A stretch of DNA of 59,845 bases from an uncultured Pelagibacteraceae bacterium (GTDB lineage: Bacteria > Pseudomonadota > Alphaproteobacteria > Pelagibacterales > Pelagibacteraceae): contig CAJQRF010000035.1 of the NCBI GenBank assembly GCA_905612235.1, positions 1 to 59,845 of the forward strand. The letters are read 5' to 3'. The translations under genes were made by a program, and so were the position numbers. Numbering within the stretch: the stretch's first letter is position 1; the number at the start of each line of letters is the position of its first letter. This document shows, piece by piece, positions 18,288 through 26,613 of the stretch. A model generated the notes under the pieces. That model was given only the letters and a program-made list of their open reading frames with translations, was not told the origin of the DNA and searched no databases.

Positions 18288-19227
18288 AAAAGCTATAATT
18301 TTTGGCGTAAAAGGATATAAATTATCAAGTAAAGAAAAAGTTTTTTTAAAAAAAAACAGTCCATGGGGGATCATTTTATTTACAAGAAATATTAAAAATA
18401 TTACCCAATTAAAAAATTTAACGAAAAGTATAAAAAATTTATTTAATGATAAAAAATTTCCAATATTAATTGATCAAGAGGGTGGTAGAGTTTCAAGACT
18501 TAATAAAATTATAGATTTAAAATATTTTACACAGTTTTTTTTTGGTAAACTCTATGATAAAGATAAAAAATTATTTTGTAATTTTTATAAAATTTACATT
18601 GATAAAGTTTGTGATATTTTAAAAAATTCTGGTATTAATATTAATACAGTACCTGTTCTTGATCTTTTAAGAGGACCTTCGCATAAAGTTATTGGTGATA
18701 GATCATTTTCATCAAATGAAAATAAGGTTCGATTAATTGGAAATAAGTGTATAAATTTTTATAGTAAAAATAAAATAGGAACAGTAATTAAACATATTCC
18801 AGGGCACGGCAAGTCTTCAATTGACAGTCATTACAACACCCCATTCATAACCGCTTCTAAAAAGGAACTTATTAGACAGGATTTCAAACCATTCAAAAGT
18901 TCAAAATCGATTTTTGCAATGACAGCGCATGCTGTTTACACTGCATATGACACTAAATATACTGCAACTCATTCTAAAATATTAATTAATAAGGTAATAA
19001 GGAATCAAATCAATTTCAAAGGTATAATTATTTCTGATGACATTTCAATGAAATCACTGAAATATAAACTTGAGGAAAATGCAATTAAATCTTTAAATGC
19101 AGGTTGTAATTTGGTGCTACATTGCAATGCTAATCTTAATGAAATGCGTAGGTTAGCGAAAGTTATACCCAGAATTGATCAATTTACTAAAAAAAAAACA
19201 TCCCTTTTTTATAAATTTTTAGGATAA
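18280..19227 (+). CDS. nagZ: Beta-N-acetylhexosaminidase, peptidoglycan recycling
   Basis: This glycoside hydrolase family 3 enzyme removes N-acetylglucosamine from muropeptides in the cytoplasm. It has 315 residues. Visible features are the substrate segment IDQEGGRVSRL, the family signature KHIPGHGKSSIDSHYNTP, which carries the catalytic His/Asp loop, and the nucleophile region IISDDISMKS. It overlaps the small membrane-protein gene by 8 bases and precedes scpA by 10. Confidence 0.95.
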   Translation: MNRKAIIFGVKGYKLSSKEKVFLKKNSPWGIILFTRNIKNITQLKNLTKSIKNLFNDKKFPILIDQEGGRVSRLNKIIDLKYFTQFFFGKLYDKDKKLFCNFYKIYIDKVCDILKNSGININTVPVLDLLRGPSHKVIGDRSFSSNENKVRLIGNKCINFYSKNKIGTVIKHIPGHGKSSIDSHYNTPFITASKKELIRQDFKPFKSSKSIFAMTAHAVYTAYDTKYTATHSKILINKVIRNQINFKGIIISDDISMKSLKYKLEENAIKSLNAGCNLVLHCNANLNEMRRLAKVIPRIDQFTKKKTSLFYKFLG

Positions 19228-19237
19228 AGTTCTATTA

Positions 19238-19990
19238 ATGACTTTAGAATATAATGAATCACTAAAGATAAATATAGAAAATTATTCAGGGCCCCTGGAA
19301 GTTTTACTTGATCTTGCAAAGGTTCAAAAGGTTAACCTAGAAGAAATTTCCATATCACAACTTGCGGATCAATTTATTGAATTTATTAATGATACTAAAA
19401 AAGTTAATTTAGACATAGCATCCGAATATTTGTTAATGGCCACATGGCTGGCTTATCTTAAATCAAAACTTTTGTTACCTGAGGACGATGAAGATGATTT
19501 TAAAGCTTCAGAAGTTGCTGAGAAACTTAAATTACAACTTAAAAAACTAGAATTAATAAGACTACTATCAGATCAACTTTTAAAAAAGAAAAGATTAGGA
19601 GTTGATGTTTTTATGAGAGGAATGTCCTCTGGTATTAGAACTATAAAAAATTCTAAATACGATGTTTCGTTATATGATTTACTTAAATCCTACTCTAGCC
19701 ATGTAATGACATTAAATTTTCAGACAATAAACATTAAAAAATTGCCGGTATGCACTACCGAACAAGGAATCGAGATTATCAAATCTAATATTAAAAAATT
19801 AAAAGAGTGGAAAAATATTTCTAAGCTAATTCCATCTAAATTTAAAAAAAATAATGCTCTTGCAAGATCTGGCATTAGTGGAATTTTTTGCGCTTCCCTT
19901 GAACTTAGCAAATCTGGATTGATTTCAATTATGCAAAAAAAAACTTTTGGCGATCTATTAATTAAAGAAAAAAATTATGAAAAAATCTGA
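19238..19990 (+). CDS. scpA: Segregation and condensation protein A
   Basis: This is the kleisin subunit of the SMC-ScpAB condensin, 250 residues. The N-terminal SMC-binding helix region starts with FSGPLEVLLDLAK-like sequence (YSGPLEVLLDLAKVQKV) and LATWLAYLKSKLLLP-type sequence follows. The C-terminal winged helix is less conserved. It overlaps scpB by 14 bases, consistent with cotranslation of two partner proteins. Confidence 0.95.
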   Translation: MTLEYNESLKINIENYSGPLEVLLDLAKVQKVNLEEISISQLADQFIEFINDTKKVNLDIASEYLLMATWLAYLKSKLLLPEDDEDDFKASEVAEKLKLQLKKLELIRLLSDQLLKKKRLGVDVFMRGMSSGIRTIKNSKYDVSLYDLLKSYSSHVMTLNFQTINIKKLPVCTTEQGIEIIKSNIKKLKEWKNISKLIPSKFKKNNALARSGISGIFCASLELSKSGLISIMQKKTFGDLLIKEKNYEKI

Positions 19991-20663
19991 TTTTAAAATT
20001 TTAAAATTTCCTTCTAATGTTCCAGTTTTAGAAAGAAAAGTTGAAGCAATTCTTTTTGCTGCTGCTGAACCACTTGATCAAGAAAGTATATGCGAAAAAC
20101 TCCAAACTAAAAAAGATATTTCTAAAACATTATCTTCGCTAAAAAAACAATACTCCTTTAGGGGTATTAATTTGATTTGTATTAAAAATAAATGGTCATT
20201 TCGAACTTCTTCTGACCTTTCTAAAACTCTAATTCTCAAGTCAAACGTTAGGAAGAACTTATCAAAAGCAGCAATAGAAACACTTTCTATTATTGTATAT
20301 CACCAGCCGGTTACAAGATCTGAAATTGAAGAAATAAGAGGTGTGGCTTTTGCTACGGGCACATTGGAAATTTTATTAGAACTTAATTGGGTTAGACCTT
20401 CTGGTAGAAAAGATGTACCTGGAAAACCTATTCAATATATAACTACTGATGACTTTCTAAGTCATTTTAATTTACAGAAATTGTCTGACTTACCAAACAT
20501 TGAAGAATTAACCTCAGCAGGCTTGATTGATAATTCTAATGTTAATTCGTCAATTTTTGGAACTGGAAAATTTTATAAGGAGCAAAATGAAGAAAAAAAA
20601 GAGAATATTTATTCGAATATAGACGATTTACTTACAAGTACGCTTAAATCTGATGATGAATAA
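19977..20663 (+). CDS. scpB: Segregation and condensation protein B
   Basis: This is a dimeric kleisin-interacting protein of the condensin complex, 228 residues. It has tandem winged-helix domains with the hallmark [20 protein letters not shown] and EIRGV segments. The C-terminal tail of about 50 residues is acidic and probably disordered. It lies directly downstream of scpA. Confidence 0.95.
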   Translation: MKKSDFKILKFPSNVPVLERKVEAILFAAAEPLDQESICEKLQTKKDISKTLSSLKKQYSFRGINLICIKNKWSFRTSSDLSKTLILKSNVRKNLSKAAIETLSIIVYHQPVTRSEIEEIRGVAFATGTLEILLELNWVRPSGRKDVPGKPIQYITTDDFLSHFNLQKLSDLPNIEELTSAGLIDNSNVNSSIFGTGKFYKEQNEEKKENIYSNIDDLLTSTLKSDDE

Positions 20664-20671
20664 AAGATATC

Positions 20672-20700
20672 TTTAACAAAGGTAAGAAATTCTATATAAT
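20672..20700 (+). promoter_or_regulatory. Candidate sigma-70 promoter for tatABC-serS
   Basis: TTTAAC (20672-20677) and TATAAT (20695-20700) are separated by 17 bases in the 44-base gap between scpB and tatA. The -10 box ends only 7 bases before the tatA ATG. If it is used, the transcript would be nearly leaderless, and no Shine-Dalgarno sequence is seen before tatA. In AT-rich DNA such matches can be chance. Confidence 0.4.
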
Positions 20701-20707
20701 TAAAAGT

Positions 20708-20914
20708 ATGAGTATAGGTTTTTGGCAAGTAGCAATAGTTGTAGTTTTGGTTGTCCTTCTTTTTGGTAGAGGCAAGATCTCAAGTTTAATGGGTGATGTT
20801 GCTAAGGGTATTAAAAGTTTCAAAAAAGGAATGAAAGATCCAGTGAATGACAATTCAGACTCTACATCATCAGAAGAAAATACCAGCGAAGATTCTAGTT
20901 TAGATAAAAAATAA
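20708..20914 (+). CDS. tatA: Sec-independent translocase subunit TatA
   Basis: This is the pore-forming subunit of the twin-arginine translocase, 68 residues. It has a short N-terminal membrane helix (about 5-20), the FGRGKI hinge, an amphipathic helix (about 25-42) and an acidic Ser-rich tail. It lies first in tatABC. Confidence 0.96.
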   Translation: MSIGFWQVAIVVVLVVLLFGRGKISSLMGDVAKGIKSFKKGMKDPVNDNSDSTSSEENTSEDSSLDKK

Positions 20915-20920
20915 TTAAAA

Positions 20921-21160
20921 ATGCCACAAATTGGATGGTTTGAAATACTAATTATTGTAGTTTTAGCTATATTAATTATTGGACCGAAAGATTTCCCAAT
21001 TATGCTCAATAAATTAGGTTCATGGGTAAGTTCACTTAAAAATTATTTTAGGGATGTACAAAAAGATTTTGTAAATGCAGAAACTATTTTTGATGATGAG
21101 TTATCATTAAAAGAAAATCTCTTAGATAAAACAAATAATAAAAAAAAAGATGAGTTATGA
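20921..21160 (+). CDS. tatB: Sec-independent translocase subunit TatB (short)
   Basis: This is the substrate-receptor partner of TatC, identified by the N-terminal MPQIGWFEILIIVVLAILI membrane helix, the conserved glutamate at position 8, and the GP hinge (GPKDFP). At 79 residues it is far shorter than the 150-200 residues usual in proteobacteria: most of the C-terminal helical and disordered tail is absent. Its stop overlaps tatC by 11 bases. Confidence 0.93.
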   Translation: MPQIGWFEILIIVVLAILIIGPKDFPIMLNKLGSWVSSLKNYFRDVQKDFVNAETIFDDELSLKENLLDKTNNKKKDEL

Positions 21161-21917
21161 AAAAGAAAAAAAAGCTAGCTTAATAGGCCATCTTACTGAA
21201 CTAAGATCTCGTCTAGTTAAATCTATTATTTTTTTATCATTTTTTTTTGTTATATGTTATTTTTTTGCTGAAAATATATATGCTTTCCTGCTATCTCCTT
21301 ATGCAGAAGCAGTAGCAAATTCAGAAAATATAAATCGAAGGATGATTTTTACCGCATTACACGAAACATTTATCACATATTTAAAAGTTGCATTTTTTGC
21401 TGCTATGTTTGCAGCTAGTCCAATTATATTGACACAAATTTGGAAATTTGTTGCACCAGGCCTCTATAAAAATGAAAAAAGAGCTTTGCTACCATATCTT
21501 ATTGCTACACCAACTTTGTTTTTGTTAGGTGGGATGCTCGTATATTATTTAATTATGCCACTAGCTATTAAATTTTTTTTAAGTTTCGAAACGTCTGCAC
21601 AAATTGGTTCCTTGCCTATTGAACTTGAAGCTAAAGTAAATGAGTATCTTTCATTGATAATGCGACTTATTTTTGCTTTTGGTTTAAGTTTTCAACTCCC
21701 TGTACTTTTAAGTTTATTAGCACGTGTTGGATTTGTAAGTTCTCAATATTTAAAAGAAAGAAGAAAATATTTTGTTATTATTATTTTTGCCGTAGCAGCT
21801 ATATTAACACCACCAGACCCAATAACACAGATAGGACTTGGAATACCTTTGTTAATTTTATACGAATTATCTATATTATCAGTAAAACTTATAGAAAAGA
21901 AAAAGAAAGATGCATAA
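21150..21917 (+). CDS. tatC: Sec-independent translocase subunit TatC
   Basis: This is the six-helix inner-membrane core of the Tat receptor, 255 residues, which recognises the twin-arginine motif. The conserved N-terminal HLTELRSRL segment and the WKFVAPGLYKNEK loop are present. One likely local client encoded in this window is the RR-containing M48 lipoprotein at 34978. It overlaps serS by 8 bases. Confidence 0.96.
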   Translation: MSYEKEKKASLIGHLTELRSRLVKSIIFLSFFFVICYFFAENIYAFLLSPYAEAVANSENINRRMIFTALHETFITYLKVAFFAAMFAASPIILTQIWKFVAPGLYKNEKRALLPYLIATPTLFLLGGMLVYYLIMPLAIKFFLSFETSAQIGSLPIELEAKVNEYLSLIMRLIFAFGLSFQLPVLLSLLARVGFVSSQYLKERRKYFVIIIFAVAAILTPPDPITQIGLGIPLLILYELSILSVKLIEKKKKDA

Positions 21918-23163
21918 TTTAAAATCAATTAAAAAATACCCTGAATTATTTGTTTCTAAACTTAAAGACAAAAATATTGAATTTGATTTAGATAAATTAT
22001 TAAAATTAGATGAGATAAATAGAGACCTAATATACAAAAAGGAAAAATTAGAACAAGAAAAAAAAATTATTTCAAAAAATAATGACAAAAGTCAATTTAC
22101 AAAATCTAAAGAAATATCAACTGAAATTTTACGCTTGGCCAATCACCAAGTTGAAATTAACAATGAAATAGATTCAAAACTATCAGTATTGCCAAATCTT
22201 GCTTTAGACGATGTACCTGTTGGTCGTGACGACAAGTCAAATAAAGAAATAAAAAAAGTTGGACTAATTCCAAAGTTTGATTTTAAAACTTCTTCTCATT
22301 ACGAAATTGGAAAAAAATTAAATATGATGGATTTTGATACAGCCACCAAAACTTCTGGAGCTAGATTCGTTTTCCTTAAAGGTATGTTAGCTCAGCTAGA
22401 ACGTGCAATTATTAATTACATGTTAGATTGCCATACTAAAGAATTTGATTATGAAGAAATTTCGCCCCCTTTAATTGTAGACGAAAGCACGATGTTTGGA
22501 ACAGGTCAGCTTCCTAAGTTTGAAAATGATCAGTTTGAAATTAAGCTTGAAAATAGTAAGTTTAGAAAATTTTTAATACCTACCGCTGAAGTTATTTTAA
22601 CTAATATTGTTAGAAATTCTTTCGTGGAAAAAAGTAAACTTCCACTTAGATTTGTTGCATCTACTGCTTGCTTCAGAAAAGAGGCTGGAAGTTATGGCAA
22701 GGACACTAAGGGGATGATTAGACAACATCAGTTTTACAAGGTTGAACTTGTTAGCATAACTAAACCTTTAGAATGTATTAATGAGCTTAACAGAATGAGA
22801 AAATGCGCCGAAACAATTTTAAGTAAATTAAATTTACCCTATAGAGTTGTAATGTTATCTACAGGCGACATGGGTTTTAGTGCTGAAAAAACTTATGATA
22901 TTGAGGTTTGGCTTCCTTCAGAAAATAAGTATCGTGAAATTTCAAGTTGTTCATCATGTGGACAATTTCAAGCAAGAAGAATGAAGGCAAAATACAAAAA
23001 TGAAAATAATGAATCTGATTTTTTGGGCACTTTAAATGGTTCCGGATTAGCCGTAGGCAGAACTTTAATTGCTATAATGGAAAATTTTCAACGTAAAGAT
23101 GGAACCATTGAAATTCCTGAAGTTTTACAAAGCTATATGAATGGAGCTAAAATTATAGGTTAA
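21910..23163 (+). CDS. serS: Seryl-tRNA synthetase
   Basis: This class II synthetase charges tRNA-Ser, 417 residues. The N-terminal coiled-coil arm (about 25-100) binds the long variable arm of tRNA-Ser. Motif 2 is in FRKEAGSYGKDTKGMIRQHQF, and motif 3 is GSGLAVGRTLIAIMEN near the end. It is the last gene of the tat group. A Ser tRNA is encoded at 38800-38889. Confidence 0.97.
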   Translation: MHNLKSIKKYPELFVSKLKDKNIEFDLDKLLKLDEINRDLIYKKEKLEQEKKIISKNNDKSQFTKSKEISTEILRLANHQVEINNEIDSKLSVLPNLALDDVPVGRDDKSNKEIKKVGLIPKFDFKTSSHYEIGKKLNMMDFDTATKTSGARFVFLKGMLAQLERAIINYMLDCHTKEFDYEEISPPLIVDESTMFGTGQLPKFENDQFEIKLENSKFRKFLIPTAEVILTNIVRNSFVEKSKLPLRFVASTACFRKEAGSYGKDTKGMIRQHQFYKVELVSITKPLECINELNRMRKCAETILSKLNLPYRVVMLSTGDMGFSAEKTYDIEVWLPSENKYREISSCSSCGQFQARRMKAKYKNENNESDFLGTLNGSGLAVGRTLIAIMENFQRKDGTIEIPEVLQSYMNGAKIIG

Positions 23164-23169
23164 TTTTTA

Positions 23170-23215
23170 TTGTTTATTTTTTTTATTTAGTATAATTATA
23201 TTAAAAATTAAGGAG
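23170..23215 (+). promoter_or_regulatory. Candidate promoter and strong ribosome-binding site for yajC-secDF
   Basis: TATAAT at 23191-23196, with a weak TTGTTT -35 candidate 15 bases upstream (23170-23175), lies in the 57-base gap after serS. A strong Shine-Dalgarno sequence aggag (23211-23215) sits 5 bases before the yajC ATG. Most genes in this window lack so clear a site, which suggests high translation of yajC. Confidence 0.45.
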
Positions 23216-23220
23216 ATATT

Positions 23221-23505
23221 ATGTCAGGATCAGGTTTTGCTCAGTTTGTACCACTTATATTGATTTTTGTTATTTTCTATTTTTTTCTGATTAGACCACA
23301 ACAAAAAAAGGTAAAAGATCATAAGCTAATGGTTGCTTCTTTACAAAGAGGTGATGAAATTATCACATCTGGTGGAATTATTGGAAAAGTAGAAAAAATT
23401 TTAGAAAACGATAAAGTTGACATTTCAATATCTGATAATGTTACAATACAAGTAGTTAAATCAACAATACAAAGTCTAGTGAATAGCTCCAATACAAAAA
23501 AGTAA
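23221..23505 (+). CDS. yajC: Preprotein translocase subunit YajC
   Basis: This 94-residue single-pass inner-membrane protein is associated with SecDF. The hydrophobic helix (about 8-22) ends in the family signature FYFFLIRPQQKK, followed by the cytoplasmic domain with LQRGDEIITSGGIIGKV. It is upstream of secD and secF in the usual order. Confidence 0.97.
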   Translation: MSGSGFAQFVPLILIFVIFYFFLIRPQQKKVKDHKLMVASLQRGDEIITSGGIIGKVEKILENDKVDISISDNVTIQVVKSTIQSLVNSSNTKK

Positions 23506-23514
23506 ATATATTTT

Positions 23515-25068
23515 GTGTTATATTTTTCTAAACTTAAATTATTTTTTATATACTTTATAATTATTTTTTTCTCTCTCTTTTCATTTCTTAATTTTATAAA
23601 TGTTAAGGACTACTCCTTTGTAAATAAAAAAGTTAATTTGGGTTTAGATCTACAAGGTGGATCCTATTTATTGCTGGAAGTTGATTCTACACCTATTATT
23701 AATCAAAATTTGCAACAAAAAGTACTTAATCTTAAAAAGTATTTTAAAAGTAAAAAAATTAAGTATGAAAATCTAAAGCTCATTAATAATGCAATTATTT
23801 TTAATTTACCGAGTAACTACATTCCGAGTTTTGAAAAACTCTTTCAAAATAAAGACAATACAATCAATCTTTATTACCCAAAATATAGATCTTATGAAAT
23901 GAATTATATTATTACTGGCAATACAGTAAATCTTGAATACTCGAAATACGGATTGGTTGAAATGAAATTGTCATCACTAGATCAATCTTTAGAAATTGTG
24001 AGAAGACGTATAGACGAGCTTGGAACAAACGATCCTACAATATTAAAAAGAGGAAATGATAGAATTTTAATTGAGTTGCCCGGTTTAGAAGACCCCAATA
24101 GAATAAAAAAACTATTAGGTAAAACTGCTAATTTAACTTTTCGAATTGTTGCAAATTCTGAAGATGTTTTTGGTTCAGAGCTATTACCTTTTGAAAATAG
24201 CGACGAGAAACTTAATGTCAGTAAAAGAATAGTGCTGAGTGGAGATAATCTGATAAACGCACAACCTTTTTATGATAAGCAAACTAACCAGACTGTTGTA
24301 AATTTCACTTTCGATAGATCTGGTTCAAAAAAATTTGCTAGAACAACAACAAATAATGTTGGAAGAAGACTTGCAATAATTTTAGATAACAAAATTATAA
24401 GCGCTCCCGTTGTAAGAGAGGCTATAGTTGGCGGAAATGGACAAATTTCTGGAGATTTTACTTTTCAGACAGCAACTGATTTAGCTTTGTTGCTTAGATC
24501 TGGAGCTCTACCAGCTCCACTAAATATAATCGAAGAAAGAACTATTGGTCCTGATCTTGGCGAAGATTCAATAAAAGCTGGAGCTCTTTCTTTAATGATA
24601 GGATTCCTTTTAGTTATTTTTTATATGCTCTTTAAATATAAATTTTTAGGAATAATTGCAGATATATCATTAATTGTAAATTTAGTAATTTTAATTGGAA
24701 TTTTAACAATTTTAGAAGCAACATTAACTCTACCTGGAATAGCTGGAATTATTCTTACAGTTGGTATGGCTGTAGATGCAAACGTTCTGATTTTTGAAAG
24801 AATTAAAGAGGAAATGAAAGTAGAAAAATCTAATATACACGCCTTTGATGCTGGATATAAAAAAGCCCAATCAGCAATATTAGATGCAAATATTACAACT
24901 CTAATATCTGCTATAATTCTTTTTTTTCTAGGCTCCGGACCAGTCAAAGGGTTTGCTGTAACTTTAGGGGTTGGCATCTTGACTACGTTATTTTGTGCGT
25001 ATTTTTTTGCAAGACATTTATCATCTTTATATGTAATGAAAAATAAAGATAAACAAATATCCATATGA
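23515..25068 (+). CDS. secD: Protein translocase subunit SecD
   Basis: This RND-family membrane protein pulls exported proteins through SecYEG using the proton gradient. It has 517 residues with one N-terminal helix, a large periplasmic domain containing the NLGLDLQGGSYLLLEVD motif, and five C-terminal helices with the GMAVDANVLIFERIKEE motif. The start chosen is GTG at 23515 (9 bases after the yajC stop), because it gives the expected N-terminal membrane helix. It overlaps secF by 4 bases. Confidence 0.96.
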   Translation: MLYFSKLKLFFIYFIIIFFSLFSFLNFINVKDYSFVNKKVNLGLDLQGGSYLLLEVDSTPIINQNLQQKVLNLKKYFKSKKIKYENLKLINNAIIFNLPSNYIPSFEKLFQNKDNTINLYYPKYRSYEMNYIITGNTVNLEYSKYGLVEMKLSSLDQSLEIVRRRIDELGTNDPTILKRGNDRILIELPGLEDPNRIKKLLGKTANLTFRIVANSEDVFGSELLPFENSDEKLNVSKRIVLSGDNLINAQPFYDKQTNQTVVNFTFDRSGSKKFARTTTNNVGRRLAIILDNKIISAPVVREAIVGGNGQISGDFTFQTATDLALLLRSGALPAPLNIIEERTIGPDLGEDSIKAGALSLMIGFLLVIFYMLFKYKFLGIIADISLIVNLVILIGILTILEATLTLPGIAGIILTVGMAVDANVLIFERIKEEMKVEKSNIHAFDAGYKKAQSAILDANITTLISAIILFFLGSGPVKGFAVTLGVGILTTLFCAYFFARHLSSLYVMKNKDKQISI

Positions 25069-25985
25069 TTTTTAATAACACTCAACCAATTAATTTTTCA
25101 TCTTATTATAAAAAATTTAATATATTTTCTTTATGTTTAGTTTTTTTATCTATTATTGTTCTTTTATTTAAAGGACTTAATTTAGGAGTTGATTTTAAAG
25201 GAGGCACTTTAATTGAAATTAGAACTGAAAATACATCCATCAGCACTTCTGAAATAAGACAGTCTTTTTTAAAAATGAATTTGGGAGATATAAATGTTAA
25301 AAAATTTGGAAAAAATAATGATTATTTAGTAAAATTTGAAATTTCAAAATCTGAAAATGAAAACTTTATTGAATCTATTAATCAAAATTTATCTAAAGAT
25401 TTAGGATCATCAGTAAATTTTAGACGTGTAGAGAATGTAGGACCCAAAGTTAGTGGCGAATTATTAAAAGCTGGTTTATTAGCTATAGTTCTATCCTTAG
25501 CAGCAATGCTTTTTTATATTTGGATTCGATTTGAATGGCAATTCAGCTTAGGTGCTATAGTCGCAATTATTCATGATGTTGTTATCACTTTAGGAATTTT
25601 TTCTTTATTGTCTTATGAGGTGAATTTATCAATAGTTGCCGCTGTATTAACAATAGTTGGTTATTCAATGAATGATACAGTTGTAATATTTGATCGTATA
25701 AGAGAAAATCTAAAAAAATATACCAAAATCCCTATAGGAGAAATTTCAAATACATCAACAAACGAAACTTTATCGAGAACTTTGATTACATCAGTGACCA
25801 CTTTGCTTGCTCTTTTTGCAATTTATATATTTGGTGGTGAAATATTGCGAGGCTTCTCTTTTGCAATGATTGCAGGAGTTATTATTGGAACTTACTCTTC
25901 TATATTTGTAGCTACGCCTATACTAAACTATACTAATGTCAGCTCTAAAACTGTTTTAAATGAAAGTGATGATAAAGTAGGTTAA
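25065..25985 (+). CDS. secF: Protein translocase subunit SecF
   Basis: This is the partner of SecD, 306 residues. It has an N-terminal helix, the periplasmic GVDFKGGTLIEIR motif, and the membrane core with the GYSMNDTVVIFDRIREN motif. Its stop overlaps the stop of the convergent membrane-protein gene, leaving no room for a terminator hairpin. Confidence 0.96.
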   Translation: MIFNNTQPINFSSYYKKFNIFSLCLVFLSIIVLLFKGLNLGVDFKGGTLIEIRTENTSISTSEIRQSFLKMNLGDINVKKFGKNNDYLVKFEISKSENENFIESINQNLSKDLGSSVNFRRVENVGPKVSGELLKAGLLAIVLSLAAMLFYIWIRFEWQFSLGAIVAIIHDVVITLGIFSLLSYEVNLSIVAAVLTIVGYSMNDTVVIFDRIRENLKKYTKIPIGEISNTSTNETLSRTLITSVTTLLALFAIYIFGGEILRGFSFAMIAGVIIGTYSSIFVATPILNYTNVSSKTVLNESDDKVG

Positions 25986-26584
25986 TAAAGATTTTGAGCC
26001 ATCACCATTGAAAGCAACATTGGTAATGAAAGTAATGTATTTACTCTAGAAGTTAACATCGCTGTTTTAGCAGACTTAGCTTTAATTTCTGGTGTTACTT
26101 CAACAATTCCTAGAGCTTTTTTTTGATTAGGCCAGATTATAAACCAAACATTATAGGCCATGATTAAACCTAACCACATTCCAATTCCAATTGCAGTATT
26201 TTTCCCTCCACCACTACCTATGCCTAATGTCATTGCTTGATGAACATAACCATTTAAAGTTGCTACAATTAAACCTGTAATTATTGTTGCTAACGCAGCC
26301 CATCTAAACCAAAAAAGAACTGCAGGTGCTATTACTTTTCCAATAGCAGGTTTTTGTTCGTCTGGGATTTTTGCCATACTTGGTATTTGTACAAAGTTAA
26401 GATACCAAAGTAATCCTATCCACATAACTCCTGCAAGAACATGAAAATATCTAAATAACCAGCTCCAAAACAATTGATCAAAAGCCCATTCGCCTCCAGA
26501 AAAAAACAAACCAATGAATAACAGTATGGTCAATACAATGGAAAGATGAATTGTTTTAGAAAGTGATTGTAATATTGAAACCAT
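25982..26584 (-). CDS. PuuD-like (urate hydroxylase N-terminal type) integral membrane protein
   Basis: This is a 200-residue multi-pass membrane protein. The sequence plan (LFRYFHVLAGVMWIGLLWYLNFVQIP, FRWAALATIITGL, YNVWFIIWPNQKKAL) matches the membrane domain seen in PuuD-type urate hydroxylases and stand-alone relatives. There is no C-terminal cytochrome c domain as in full-length PuuD. Conserved histidines near the membrane could bind haem. Actual activity on urate is unproven, and no other purine-degradation gene is nearby. Confidence 0.75.
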   Translation of the reverse strand: MVSILQSLSKTIHLSIVLTILLFIGLFFSGGEWAFDQLFWSWLFRYFHVLAGVMWIGLLWYLNFVQIPSMAKIPDEQKPAIGKVIAPAVLFWFRWAALATIITGLIVATLNGYVHQAMTLGIGSGGGKNTAIGIGMWLGLIMAYNVWFIIWPNQKKALGIVEVTPEIKAKSAKTAMLTSRVNTLLSLPMLLSMVMAQNLY

Positions 26585-26613
26585 GATTCACTATATCATT
26601 TTTTAACTTTAAA

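Noticed and set aside
24621-25085. A 154-codon minus-strand frame opposite secD
   Set aside because: It is fully antisense to the conserved SecD membrane core and has no family resemblance; it is a shadow of the codon pattern.
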